Shown here one piece after another: positions 15,969 to 25,195 of a DNA stretch of 43,553 bases (the stretch's first letter is position 1; each line of letters begins with the position of its first letter). The DNA comes from Calditrichota bacterium (GTDB lineage Bacteria; Zhuqueibacterota; Zhuqueibacteria; Thermofontimicrobiales; Thermofontimicrobiaceae). The notes below the pieces were generated by a model. It searched no databases. It saw only the letters and a program-made list of their open reading frames with translations, and was not told where the DNA came from. The stretch spans positions 1 through 43,553 of the forward strand of contig JAADFU010000188.1 in the NCBI GenBank assembly GCA_013152715.1, given 5' to 3'. Position numbers and translations under genes: made by a program.

Positions 15969-18941
15969 TTATTGAAAATCGTAACGGATACCAAAGAAAA
16001 CACTGCGCGGCGGAAAATAAATCATGTAACTGATATTGTAGCCATCCGCGTCAATGAAGGTCGGCTCGCCTGTTTTGACAAATTTTTCCATGGCGCCACC
16101 GTCGTACGGATACGGGTGTCCCCAGGTTTTCACCGTCTTGGTGTTGAATAAATTTGTGGCTTTCACGTAAAAAGTAAAAGTGTGCGCACCCAATGTCACA
16201 TATTTGTTGAATTTCAAATCCCAGGTCTGCCGCGCCGGAAAACGATGATTATCAACCAAGTCCGGCGGATCGTCCGGTTCAAGAAATGTGAACGCCTGTC
16301 CGCTGACGTAGCGGTAGAGCAAGTTGCAATCGGAATTGCCGAAAATTTTTGAAATCACCGGAAAATTCCAGTCTTGGGGATATTGCATGAAAAAATTCAC
16401 CCGCAAGATATGCGGTCGGCTGAAACTGTTCTCTGTGGGCAACCGATCCGTTGTTTCCACGTACCAATTGTAGGTAATTGTGCCATCTTCGTTAATATGC
16501 ACCTGTCGCGGCGTGGCAGTTCCGCGCATGCTTTTGGAAAAAGAATAATTCAAATTTACCACAAAATCATTGCTGAACAAAGTCTTCAGCGAAACCTCAA
16601 CGCCGCGGGCGTCGCCGTAATCTCCGCCAAAATAACTGGAAAATGGCAAATTCGAAACCCTGCCAAACGGATCGATGCCGTAAACGCTTTTGTCCAAAAA
16701 ACCGTATTGTTCGGTTTGATCGTAAACATCTTTGTAATAGCCGGTCACATTCACCACAGCCAAATTTTCAAAGTGATGCTTGATGCCCATCTCAAATTGA
16801 ATCGTTTTTTCCGGCTTCAGCGGGTCAATGGTCATGGCAATCACGCGCTCGGGATCCGTGCTGTCCGGCCCCGGGGTAGGGTTATTTTTAATGAAAGGAA
16901 CGGGTCTGAAATAGACCAGTTGGTACTGATAATTAATCGGCGGCATCTGGTAAAAATGGCCGTAGCTGAAGTGGAAAACTGAATTGTCCGTAATGGGAAA
17001 AGAAATTCCCAATCTCGGATTTACGGACACAAATGGTTTTACGCGTTTCCTGGGCTTCGCCAGTACATTTTCAAAGCTCCACTTTTTGTGGCCCAGCGTA
17101 TCGATTCCATCCAGATCAGGGTCGGCATTTTTGTTGTATTCCGGATCCAGCGACGGATTCCACTGAAAGCTGTCCAGTGTGTACCAGTCGCGATCGCCAT
17201 CGAAATAATCCAGACGAACGCCCATATTGAGAATCATGCTCTCGAATTCCATTTTGTCCTGCACGTAAACGCCTAATTGCAGCGGATGAAAAGTTTCATT
17301 CAAACCGCGCACCCGCCAATCTTTGAGAGCATCGCTGAAAGCAGCCAAAACCCAGTTATCCTCTTTGTAAGTGTGATAATGGGTCTCAAAACCGCCTTTG
17401 AATAAATTATTGTGATTAATCTGCCAACTAAACGCTCCGGTCAGGGAGAGATCATTAATCAGATTGTCGCTTTTGGGACTGAACAGATGTGCCAAAAACG
17501 GCTCATCCTCAAAACCGTCGTAGTAATGCCAGCCCCAGACGTCCGGTTTTTTCGACTCGCCCAAAACGCGATAGTGGCTGGGGTTTTCCACAGAACGAAA
17601 CGTGTAAGAGCTCAGCTTTAACTCGTAATACATTTCCGGTTTCAAAATATGCGTCAGTCCGAGACGCTCCTGATAAGTGTAGTTGTCAAGCGTTGTGCCG
17701 TAACCGCGGTAATATTTTGCCTTCAACGGAAAAAATTGCTGGTCATTAGTGGCGTGAGCGTCGTGGCTGAACATGGCGCCGTAACGGACGTTGATATTTG
17801 AAGATGGCACATATTTTCCGCTTAAGTTAGCCGATTGCAATTTGCGGAAAGCCCGCGGTCGGGGCAACTCGTAAGGCATTTCCTTGTATTGGCCCGTGAG
17901 GAAAAATGTCATCTTTTTGATTTCACCGCCGATCAGCGGCAGGAATCTTCCGGGCACAGGCCCCCCGAAAGAAAAGCGAAAATCCTTGTCAGAATATTTG
18001 CGGTAGTCGTAAACCTGCATCCTGCGCTCCGGCGTCCACCACGCCGGGTCGAGATATTTTTCCCCGGTCACACTATCCACCAAAGTGTGGCGTTGGAATT
18101 CAATGTTTTTCATCGGATCGTAGAGATAATCGCCAAAATGACGCTGATGAGCCGGACCGTACTGATAGTCCACAGAAAAAGTGTACTTTTCACTGCCGTC
18201 TCGGGTGATGATATTGACAATTCCCGACTGCGCATCGCCATATTCGGCGTTGAATCCGCCGGTGATCACCTGAATTTCTTTGACAGCCTCGCGATTCACC
18301 TGAGTGAACGAACCGCCGGCATCAGCTTTTCCCTCGTACATGGTAGCCGCTTTAGCGCCGTCAATGTACCAGACCACCTGATCCTGATCTCCGCCGCGGA
18401 CAGAATACCTCCGCTCGCCCTTTCCCAGTCTGCCTTCAACCGGAACGAGGTCGAAAAATACGCCGGTCTGTAGATTAACTTCTTCGGAGACGTCGGTGGC
18501 GACGGATTTTTTCATCTCATCGATTCCCACGACTTCGATGCTGGTCGTCAGATCTTTTTGAATCACCGGTCTTTCCGCGACGACAGTCACCGATGCTCCC
18601 AAATCCACAACTTGTGCGCTCAATCTCACGTTAATTTTTGTTGTTTGGTCCGCACGAACGGTGACATTTTTCACATCGGTCGTGCGGTAGCCCATCATCG
18701 TAATCCGCAGCGTATAATTTCCCGGCGGCACCGACAGGATTGTGTAAACGCCGTCCATATCGGAGGCAGCACCCATTGTGGCGCCCAGTATCAGAACATT
18801 GGCGCCGGGCAGAGGTTCGCCGCTTTTGTCATCGACAATTTTACCGGATATTTTTCCGGTGATGCCGGCGAACAGAAAATGTGACGTTAGCATCAGAAAA
18901 GCTGCCAGAAACAACCAGATTTTTTTTCTCTCTCCGGGCAT
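15969..18941 (-). CDS. TonB-dependent outer-membrane receptor with carboxypeptidase-like N-terminal domain
   Basis: A 990-residue receptor. After a signal peptide (LFLAAFLMLTSHFLFAG) comes a carboxypeptidase-regulatory-like domain at about residues 28-110 (GKIVDDKSGEPLPGANVLI), then a plug at about 125-250 (RYSVRGGDQDQVVWYIDGA, GGFNAEYGDAQSGIVNIITR), and a beta-barrel to the end, closing in FFGIRYDFQ. This is the SusC/RagA-like layout for TonB-driven uptake of glycans or other large ligands, but no SusD gene is present. AGGAGG 7 bases before the ATG sets the start, 17 bases after the HAD gene. T9SS-sorted and PorV-like genes follow directly. The substrate cannot be told; nearby glycosidase genes favour a saccharide. 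Confidence 0.93.
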   Translation of the reverse strand: MPGERKKIWLFLAAFLMLTSHFLFAGITGKISGKIVDDKSGEPLPGANVLILGATMGAASDMDGVYTILSVPPGNYTLRITMMGYRTTDVKNVTVRADQTTKINVRLSAQVVDLGASVTVVAERPVIQKDLTTSIEVVGIDEMKKSVATDVSEEVNLQTGVFFDLVPVEGRLGKGERRYSVRGGDQDQVVWYIDGAKAATMYEGKADAGGSFTQVNREAVKEIQVITGGFNAEYGDAQSGIVNIITRDGSEKYTFSVDYQYGPAHQRHFGDYLYDPMKNIEFQRHTLVDSVTGEKYLDPAWWTPERRMQVYDYRKYSDKDFRFSFGGPVPGRFLPLIGGEIKKMTFFLTGQYKEMPYELPRPRAFRKLQSANLSGKYVPSSNINVRYGAMFSHDAHATNDQQFFPLKAKYYRGYGTTLDNYTYQERLGLTHILKPEMYYELKLSSYTFRSVENPSHYRVLGESKKPDVWGWHYYDGFEDEPFLAHLFSPKSDNLINDLSLTGAFSWQINHNNLFKGGFETHYHTYKEDNWVLAAFSDALKDWRVRGLNETFHPLQLGVYVQDKMEFESMILNMGVRLDYFDGDRDWYTLDSFQWNPSLDPEYNKNADPDLDGIDTLGHKKWSFENVLAKPRKRVKPFVSVNPRLGISFPITDNSVFHFSYGHFYQMPPINYQYQLVYFRPVPFIKNNPTPGPDSTDPERVIAMTIDPLKPEKTIQFEMGIKHHFENLAVVNVTGYYKDVYDQTEQYGFLDKSVYGIDPFGRVSNLPFSSYFGGDYGDARGVEVSLKTLFSNDFVVNLNYSFSKSMRGTATPRQVHINEDGTITYNWYVETTDRLPTENSFSRPHILRVNFFMQYPQDWNFPVISKIFGNSDCNLLYRYVSGQAFTFLEPDDPPDLVDNHRFPARQTWDLKFNKYVTLGAHTFTFYVKATNLFNTKTVKTWGHPYPYDGGAMEKFVKTGEPTFIDADGYNISYMIYFPPRSVFFGIRYDFQ

Positions 18942-18958
18942 AAAAATTCCTCCTCTGA

Positions 18959-20362
18959 CTATGTCAGTTTAAAAATTGTATTTTTATCGAGAAAAAAATG
19001 ATGTACCAGCATGGCTTCGGGCAAACCGCCATGCAGAATGTGACTCGCATAACTGAGCTCGTGCCCCTGCGTGTCGGCAAAAGGGACTGCCACACACAAA
19101 CCAATTCCCGCAGTACGAATGGCAATTGTCCCGGACTCACTGTCTTCAAATCCAATCACATTATCGTAGTCTCTTTTGTCGATTCCCAGACGATGCAGCG
19201 CCAGACTGTACAAATCCCGGTGCGGCTTCAGTCGAATTTCGCTGGAATCGGAGGCAGTAATTACTTCATCAAAAACAGCGGCGTAACTTTCGAATTTTTC
19301 CGAAATCATTTCTTTATTGGCATCACTCACAGGCCAGCGCTGCACTTCATTTTTCATCACTTTAAAAACCTGACTCAAAACAATATCCGCTTCGTAAAAA
19401 ATCGATGATGTCACGACTGCTACCTTGACCGGATTTCGCTGAAAATATTTTCCGATCGCGCTCAGCACGGCAGGTAATCTTTTCACATCAACTTCACGAA
19501 CATCCACAAGTTGATTTTTTGCCAGACTTTCCGCGAGCCCAGCAAGGAATTGCGCCAATTCTTCTCCCAGCCAGCCCTTGATTGCCGCAAGAAAAATTCC
19601 CACTCCCGGCATTGGTTCAATGAAACTTTTGTGACCGGCTGGAATGAGCGCTGTCAAATTCTCCGTGTCATTTTTTTCTATTTTGAACAAAATTTCATGG
19701 TATCGCTGATAATAAACTTCAATCGCCGCTCTGACCTGATCAGTGAAAGATCTGATGGCAATTTCTTCCGCCCGTTTTTGAAAATTTTTCTCCAATTCTT
19801 TTGGGAAAAATATTTTCGGCGATTTTTTTGCGTCTTCAAACCATTGTTTAATGCGCTGGTCAAAAATCAAATCGCCCAAACCAAAATAGCGCAGACTCGC
19901 CAGCGCTTCCCGTTTGCGTCCCTCGTCTCTGCCAAAAGCCAGCGTTAGCAGACTGGAGCGCAAATAAGCGGATCGAAAAAAATACGAATCCTGCTTTTTA
20001 TTGTAAGCGCGAATGAGATATTCCACGTGTTTCGTGGTACTGTTTCCGATGATGTGGGGGTAATCTTTTTCGCGATCCAGGCCTTTCCATTCTTCCCGAC
20101 GCATTTGCCCCGTGAAACAGCGTACCATGTGCTCCAAAGAATGCAGACAAAGCGGTTCTGTCGTGGTAGTTGTTCCGTCCATGTCCTGCACCACGGCGAC
20201 GATCTTTTTTCTCGGTTCAGTTATTTTCAGCGCTAACGGACAAATATCGAAATCCGCGAAAATGTAATTTGGGTTTTCAATTGCGACAAATTCTTCGCCA
20301 AGTTGAGAAATGAATTCACTTGCTTGAATATTAGTTAATATTTTGTCGTTTTTATTTCTCAT
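18959..20362 (-). CDS. HAD-superfamily phosphatase with a very large cap
   Basis: A 467-residue HAD-superfamily hydrolase. Motif I is VVQDMDGTTTT (Asp60 and Asp62), motif II is VAVVTSS in the second half, the Lys motif is RLKPHRD and motif IV is GFEDSESG. It resembles beta-phosphoglucomutase/phosphatase-like members, but about 250 residues lie between motifs I and II against roughly 100-150 in C1-capped relatives, and about 50 residues precede motif I. The insert is helical and charged. A sugar-phosphate phosphatase or mutase role is possible; the reaction is not predictable. No signal peptide is seen. It is first in line before the TonB receptor (17-base gap), probably as one operon. The start at 20362 has only a weak AGG upstream. 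Confidence 0.8.
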   Translation of the reverse strand: MRNKNDKILTNIQASEFISQLGEEFVAIENPNYIFADFDICPLALKITEPRKKIVAVVQDMDGTTTTTEPLCLHSLEHMVRCFTGQMRREEWKGLDREKDYPHIIGNSTTKHVEYLIRAYNKKQDSYFFRSAYLRSSLLTLAFGRDEGRKREALASLRYFGLGDLIFDQRIKQWFEDAKKSPKIFFPKELEKNFQKRAEEIAIRSFTDQVRAAIEVYYQRYHEILFKIEKNDTENLTALIPAGHKSFIEPMPGVGIFLAAIKGWLGEELAQFLAGLAESLAKNQLVDVREVDVKRLPAVLSAIGKYFQRNPVKVAVVTSSIFYEADIVLSQVFKVMKNEVQRWPVSDANKEMISEKFESYAAVFDEVITASDSSEIRLKPHRDLYSLALHRLGIDKRDYDNVIGFEDSESGTIAIRTAGIGLCVAVPFADTQGHELSYASHILHGGLPEAMLVHHFFLDKNTIFKLT

Positions 20363-20382
20363 TTTGGTCGCCTAAAACAATC

Positions 20383-20510
20383 TGGAATTAATCCGTCAGG
20401 ATTTTATTTTATTCTATAAAATAATAATTCGTTTTAGATATTTTAAAGTGCTTGTTGTAATCCTTTCTTACAAATTGTAAAAGGCTGACGCCTTAACTCC
20501 TTAAATCTCT
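20383..20510. repeat. ggctgacgcc-type repeat before the HAD gene
   Basis: GGAATTAATCCGTCAGGATTTT (near 20384-20405) and AAAAGGCTGACGCCTTAACTCC (near 20479-20500) are the two arms of the dispersed palindrome, here spread over about 115 bases. The 156-base gap between the GH106-like and HAD genes contains nothing else recognised. Confidence 0.65.
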
Positions 20511-20518
20511 GCAAAATT

Positions 20519-23233
20519 TTAGTTGCTAAAAATAATGATTCTTACTTTTCCTAGCAATCCAGAGTCAACAACCTTCCCCCATTTTTCACCAAAGAGATAT
20601 TTTTGCCGCACCAGCATGTAATGGTTAGCCGGCGTATTGGTCACACGAATTTCCAGTTCATTTTTCCCGGCGCGCACAAAAGGCGTTAAATCAAATTCGT
20701 AGGGTTGCCAGCAGCGAACTCCGGCTAATTTTCCGTTCACGCGCACTTCGGCGACCTCGCGAACTTTTTCAATTCTCAAAATAAAAGCGCTTTTCTTTTT
20801 AAAATATTCATCAGGCAACTCAAATTCAGAACGATAAATTCCTGTGCCGGAAAAATTGGGATGCGCCGGCGCTGAATTCTGCGGCGCTGTCCAACTGCCA
20901 ATAGTACGAATTTCTTCGGGAAAAGAATTGTCTGCCGGGGCGAATTTCCAATTTCTGCTCAATGCAATTTCCCGTTTTTCCCTGGGGAGAGGTGTCACTA
21001 TCATTTGACCCGATTCTTTTTTCACCACAAACAATTTGGAGCCGTAAGGCGCAAATTTCACAGAAATATTTGTCCGGCTTTTCTCACTTTCGGCGTGCTG
21101 CGACACCTGTCTAACTCCGGTCTCGGGGTCCCAGACTTCAACAGTTCCCGTAACGGTTAGTGAAATTGTCCCCTGCCAAGGAACGCTGTCATTGTTGGAA
21201 ATGAAAAAAATTTCCGCATCATCCAGACTTCCGTGCAGGGCTTCAATCGCCGAATTTCGGGGAAAAATTTCCACGTCAAGCGGAACAGTGCGTTTGATTG
21301 TTTGCAGCAGCGAATCCGTGTCTGAAAAATAGTTTGGGATAATATTTTCAGTTGAAATTTTTCGCAGACGTTCCGCGGGAGAAAATTTATCGCCCTTCAG
21401 CAAAAAACGAACAGTTTTCCCGAACCAGAGAACTGTTCCGCCCTTTTCTTCAAATTGCTTTATTTTCTCAAATGCCTCCCGGGTTACTACTTCAGCAAAT
21501 GGCATGAGCAAAACGTCAAATTCCAAATTTTCCGCGCCGGTGCTGATGTGTAATTTTGTATTTCCGTTTTTGGCGGATATTTTTGTCTTGCGCGCCAAAA
21601 TGTCATCATTGACAAAAAGAAAATCGATTTGATGTTGCAGGAGGAAATTTCCCAGTGCGGTGAAATTTTTGTCGAGAGAATCTGCTGCCGCTTCCTCGTC
21701 GACGGACAAAACAGCGCGAAGCGACAAATTCGGACGATACAAAGCGATTTTTGGCTTGATCTTCACTTTTGTCAAAATAGTGCTCAATCTTTCCAGATAA
21801 TCGGTGAAAAAATTCATGTATTTCCACTGGGTATTCTGATAAAATAGAGAAGGCGGTATTTCCATGCGCCAGTTGTCATTGAATGTGGTAAAATAAAATG
21901 AGCTCAATTGAAAACGATTAACTCCGCGAGCGAACAACCAATCAGCGACTGCTTTCATTTTTGCCAGCGACAAATCCCAGCCGTAAACGCCAAACACTTC
22001 GCAATAGATTTCATTTTCCCCAAGCAAGTGCGCCGCAGACGACGCCAGTTTTGGCGTCAAATTTGTCCTGTCCCAATTGTACACTTCGTCGCAGCCGGGG
22101 ATGTCAGAATATCTCATCACCTGAAAATAGTCGCCTTGCAGCAGCGCGTCGTATTTCATGGTCTCTTCATGCACAGGCTGGATGTTCAATTTGATGTCAT
22201 GGTTAGCGCACCATTTTTGCAGCGGCTCCAGATAAGATTTACTGAATAGTTGCCCCAGAAAATCATAAAAATCCACCCGCACCGGAATAGTTTCCTCGCC
22301 GATATTTTCCCAGAGTGCCGGCAAATAGCGACGCAAGTCGTACTTTTTTATTTTTTTGAATTCCTCAAACAATTTTGGCGTGAACGGAACTGCTCCCGGA
22401 TTGATCAAATAAGGCCGCAGATCGCAGTAAAGCCCGGGCTCGTCCGTGATAATCGCTGCGATCGGATCGCCGAAATATTCAGGCATCAGGCGATAATATT
22501 TCTCGTGAGTCAATTCAATGAATTTCTGAACGGTCGCCGGATTCAGCAAATCAACGTAGCCGGTTTCCTGGAACGTCGGATGAAATTGGCACTGCTGCTC
22601 GTAAAAAATTTCCACTTTCCAGTCGCCTGCCGGAACCTGCCATTTGAATCTATTGCCATTTTTTTCAATGTTCCATTCCCGCCAACTAATGATTTTTGTT
22701 TTTCCACTCTTCTTCTGGCAAATAATCACAGTTACGGTTTTCTCCGGTAGGTCAAGGGAAATACTTTTGGGGCCTGAAACTTCGTGAATTTCTCTCCCCA
22801 GACACCGTGCGTGCAATTCAGGATTTTCCCGCAAGACTTCTCCGCCGGCATAGCCGCTGGGCCAGAGAATTTCATCGTACAGCCAGATTTTCAAGCCTAA
22901 CTCCTTTGCCACATCGCAGGCAAATTTCACCCGCTCGAACCAGAGGTCAGACAAATACTTTATCGCCAGTCCTTCCCACGCCATAATTACGGCGCCGGAC
23001 ACTGTGCCGCTTTTTTTCATTTGAGTTAGTTGCCAGCGAATCGAATCCGGATTCATTTCGCCATTCCAGAACCAGTAGGCAATGGGCAGATATTTTTCAT
23101 CGGGTTGTTGAAATTGCTGATAAACTTCGTCGGCAGACTCTTTCGATTTTGTGCCGCAACCTGACAACACAATTATCAATAAAAAAAGTATTGTCGGGAT
23201 TGCAAACGAAAATTGTGGGATCAATTTTTTCAT
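20519..23233 (-). CDS. GH106-like glycoside hydrolase lipoprotein
   Basis: A 904-residue exported lipoprotein: LFLLIIVLSGCG is a clear lipobox. The start of the mature part (YWFWNGEMNPDSIRWQLTQM, then WLYDEILWPSGYAGGE) follows GH106 alpha-L-rhamnosidase-type proteins, which open with W.WNG and a TIM-barrel-like region. IITDEPGLY around residue 265 is a candidate active-site stretch. A beta-sandwich of the GH2 sugar-binding type closes the protein (GIYRSEFELPDEYF, VAEVRVNGKLAGVRCWQPYEFDL). It would act in the periplasm or on the outer membrane on a plant- or algal-type glycan; rhamnose specificity is family-based only. The ATG at 23233 overlaps the TGA of the upstream DUF4185/T9SS gene (ATGA), and no Shine-Dalgarno sequence is visible, so translation is probably coupled. 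Confidence 0.8.
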   Translation of the reverse strand: MKKLIPQFSFAIPTILFLLIIVLSGCGTKSKESADEVYQQFQQPDEKYLPIAYWFWNGEMNPDSIRWQLTQMKKSGTVSGAVIMAWEGLAIKYLSDLWFERVKFACDVAKELGLKIWLYDEILWPSGYAGGEVLRENPELHARCLGREIHEVSGPKSISLDLPEKTVTVIICQKKSGKTKIISWREWNIEKNGNRFKWQVPAGDWKVEIFYEQQCQFHPTFQETGYVDLLNPATVQKFIELTHEKYYRLMPEYFGDPIAAIITDEPGLYCDLRPYLINPGAVPFTPKLFEEFKKIKKYDLRRYLPALWENIGEETIPVRVDFYDFLGQLFSKSYLEPLQKWCANHDIKLNIQPVHEETMKYDALLQGDYFQVMRYSDIPGCDEVYNWDRTNLTPKLASSAAHLLGENEIYCEVFGVYGWDLSLAKMKAVADWLFARGVNRFQLSSFYFTTFNDNWRMEIPPSLFYQNTQWKYMNFFTDYLERLSTILTKVKIKPKIALYRPNLSLRAVLSVDEEAAADSLDKNFTALGNFLLQHQIDFLFVNDDILARKTKISAKNGNTKLHISTGAENLEFDVLLMPFAEVVTREAFEKIKQFEEKGGTVLWFGKTVRFLLKGDKFSPAERLRKISTENIIPNYFSDTDSLLQTIKRTVPLDVEIFPRNSAIEALHGSLDDAEIFFISNNDSVPWQGTISLTVTGTVEVWDPETGVRQVSQHAESEKSRTNISVKFAPYGSKLFVVKKESGQMIVTPLPREKREIALSRNWKFAPADNSFPEEIRTIGSWTAPQNSAPAHPNFSGTGIYRSEFELPDEYFKKKSAFILRIEKVREVAEVRVNGKLAGVRCWQPYEFDLTPFVRAGKNELEIRVTNTPANHYMLVRQKYLFGEKWGKVVDSGLLGKVRIIIFSN

Positions 23234-25161
23234 CGCAACAGCAACATTTTTTGTGAATAGATTTTCCGGTGAATTTTTAATTGGCACAGATAAATTCCGG
23301 AGCTCATATTTTTTCCTTGAAAATCCTTGCCATTCCAACGCAGAAAATATTTTCCTGGCGCTTTGAAGCTATCGTACATTAGAGAATTTACCTTTTCGCC
23401 AAGTAAATTAAAAATTTCCACGGAAACGACTCCGCCATCTCGAAGCGAGAAAAAAATTGTGGTTCCGCCATTGAACGGATTGGGAAAATTGTGCAACATG
23501 TCAAATTCTTCCGGGATTGACACCCCTTTTTGCACATCGACAGGCGTCCCCTCGTCGAATAATTTTAGCCAAATAAAACGAGGCCTGTAAATATCAGCGC
23601 GATGCATCAAATCATAGAGGCTGAAAGTGTTGACATTATAGCTAATCAGCATTACATTTTCCGACGAAAGATGAGGGTGAGCCTTGGCGTTGTAAACAAA
23701 AATATCGGGATCAGTTCCCGGTTCCGGGCAATCGTAAACAGACAGCGCCGCCTGAAACGGTCCTACCGGCGATTCTCCAAATTTGACTTTCACTTTTCCG
23801 CCCGCTTCAAAAACCAGCAAAAATCTCCCGTCTTTCAGAGGGCTGACGCTGAATTCCTGAGAAATGCCATTGGTAATCACAGCGCAATCGGCGATATTGT
23901 TCGACCAACCCGTTCCGTTCCAAAATTCCCATTGAGAAAAATCTGCAAAATTTTCCGGCAGTACGCGCGAAGCGACAAGTCCTTTGTTTCCGAATGAATT
24001 ACGGGGACCGTACACGTAAATGTAGCCATCAGGATTCGGATTCCCGGAAAAATCTGTCATCGGCATGACTGCCTGCCCCAGAACAAACTGCATTCCTGCC
24101 GCCTGGTTCTGATAGAACAGCGGCGCGTCGACGTGACGATAATTGATGATTTGATCCGCTGAATCCAATTCAAAAGAAATCAGCGTTGTGCCTACAATGC
24201 GGAAATAATTATTTTCGTAATCCAGCCGCAAACCAAAAACGTAAATTTTATCATTCAAAGAAATTCCGTCCATGGGCCAGATCCAATCGCCGGGCTTCGA
24301 GTTCGGCGTGTCCGCTTCAAACATGGCTGCGGGGATGGTCTGACTGGTGGTTTTCCAATAAAAACTGAGGCTCTCGGGAATTGCTTCTTTGCCCCGCAAC
24401 AATGCCACTGTATTTCTGATCATTTTTGCATTCACTCGCTGATCATTTTCGCCCACTTCGCCGATAAAAGTGTCGCCAAAAACAAAAATTGTCTTTTCAT
24501 TTTTATCAGGAGAAGGGTAATCGTAACCGGAAATCGGGATCGAATACACGGCATCGCTGCCAGTCCAACCGTTTTTTCGATGAAACAATTCGCTCCATTC
24601 CGGCGCTGGTTCGGCACGCAGCGCTTCTGTTGTGTCGCAGATATCGGGAATGCCAATCGGGTGCGGATACGAAAAAGGCGACCAACCGGTGCAAATCAAA
24701 TCGCGCGTGGCTTTTGTCGCCAGATATGCCAGCGAAAAACATCCCTCGCGCTCTCCGACCTGCCAGTGAGTATCGATTTCCACGCTCGGATTATTAGTGT
24801 ACGTGTAGCCGGTGTCTGAAATCAAAGCGATCCAGTTCATTCCATCGCCAAATTCCGCCGCCGGATAGCACGCTTCGGCCGAGTCGGACCATTCCGGAGA
24901 ATAAAACATCTCGCCGCTGCCAACGCGGCCGGCGTACTCGCCGGACAAAAACTGCCAGTCATCGGGAACGAGAACACAGAGCACGCCTTTGTGGGGATTT
25001 GTCGTTTCATCAATATTGTCGGAAATGGTCACTTTTATTTCTATGACCTCTCCGGGCGCTGCGTGAGCCGGCTGCTCGATGCGATCGAATTTGCATCGAA
25101 CGAAAAAAGAAACGATCACCAACGACAGCGCGAAGATTAACTTATTCTGTTTTATTTTCAT
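23230..25161 (-). CDS. Exported DUF4185 protein with type IX sorting domain
   Basis: A 643-residue exported three-part protein. The signal sequence ends FFVRC, a poor lipobox. Residues 30-170 repeat the module of the small T9SS protein at 11944-12795 (HKGVLCVLVPDDWQFLSGEY; ACYP..FGDGMNWIALISDTGY). A DUF4185 propeller follows (AVYSIPI, TIFVFGDTFIGEVG, AKAHPHLSSENVMLISYN), related to the cytoplasmic protein at 7814-8845. The last 90 residues are a Por sorting domain (MLHNFPNPFNGGTTIFFSL, VEIFNLLGEKVNSL, SSGIYLCQL, KMLLLR). GGAG five bases before the ATG at 25161 fixes the start; longer readings overlap the corrinoid gene. It sits 34 bases after the corrinoid gene and overlaps the GH106-like gene, so the three look co-transcribed. 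Confidence 0.87.
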   Translation of the reverse strand: MKIKQNKLIFALSLVIVSFFVRCKFDRIEQPAHAAPGEVIEIKVTISDNIDETTNPHKGVLCVLVPDDWQFLSGEYAGRVGSGEMFYSPEWSDSAEACYPAAEFGDGMNWIALISDTGYTYTNNPSVEIDTHWQVGEREGCFSLAYLATKATRDLICTGWSPFSYPHPIGIPDICDTTEALRAEPAPEWSELFHRKNGWTGSDAVYSIPISGYDYPSPDKNEKTIFVFGDTFIGEVGENDQRVNAKMIRNTVALLRGKEAIPESLSFYWKTTSQTIPAAMFEADTPNSKPGDWIWPMDGISLNDKIYVFGLRLDYENNYFRIVGTTLISFELDSADQIINYRHVDAPLFYQNQAAGMQFVLGQAVMPMTDFSGNPNPDGYIYVYGPRNSFGNKGLVASRVLPENFADFSQWEFWNGTGWSNNIADCAVITNGISQEFSVSPLKDGRFLLVFEAGGKVKVKFGESPVGPFQAALSVYDCPEPGTDPDIFVYNAKAHPHLSSENVMLISYNVNTFSLYDLMHRADIYRPRFIWLKLFDEGTPVDVQKGVSIPEEFDMLHNFPNPFNGGTTIFFSLRDGGVVSVEIFNLLGEKVNSLMYDSFKAPGKYFLRWNGKDFQGKNMSSGIYLCQLKIHRKIYSQKMLLLR

Positions 25162-25195
25162 CCGAACTCCGGGAACGATTGACAAAAATAGATTT

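Noticed and set aside
16374-16982. 202-codon plus-strand frame inside the TonB receptor gene
   Set aside because: Antisense to conserved barrel sequence, with no recognisable protein features; similar shadows at 13397-14050 and 17835-18473 were left out for the same reason.
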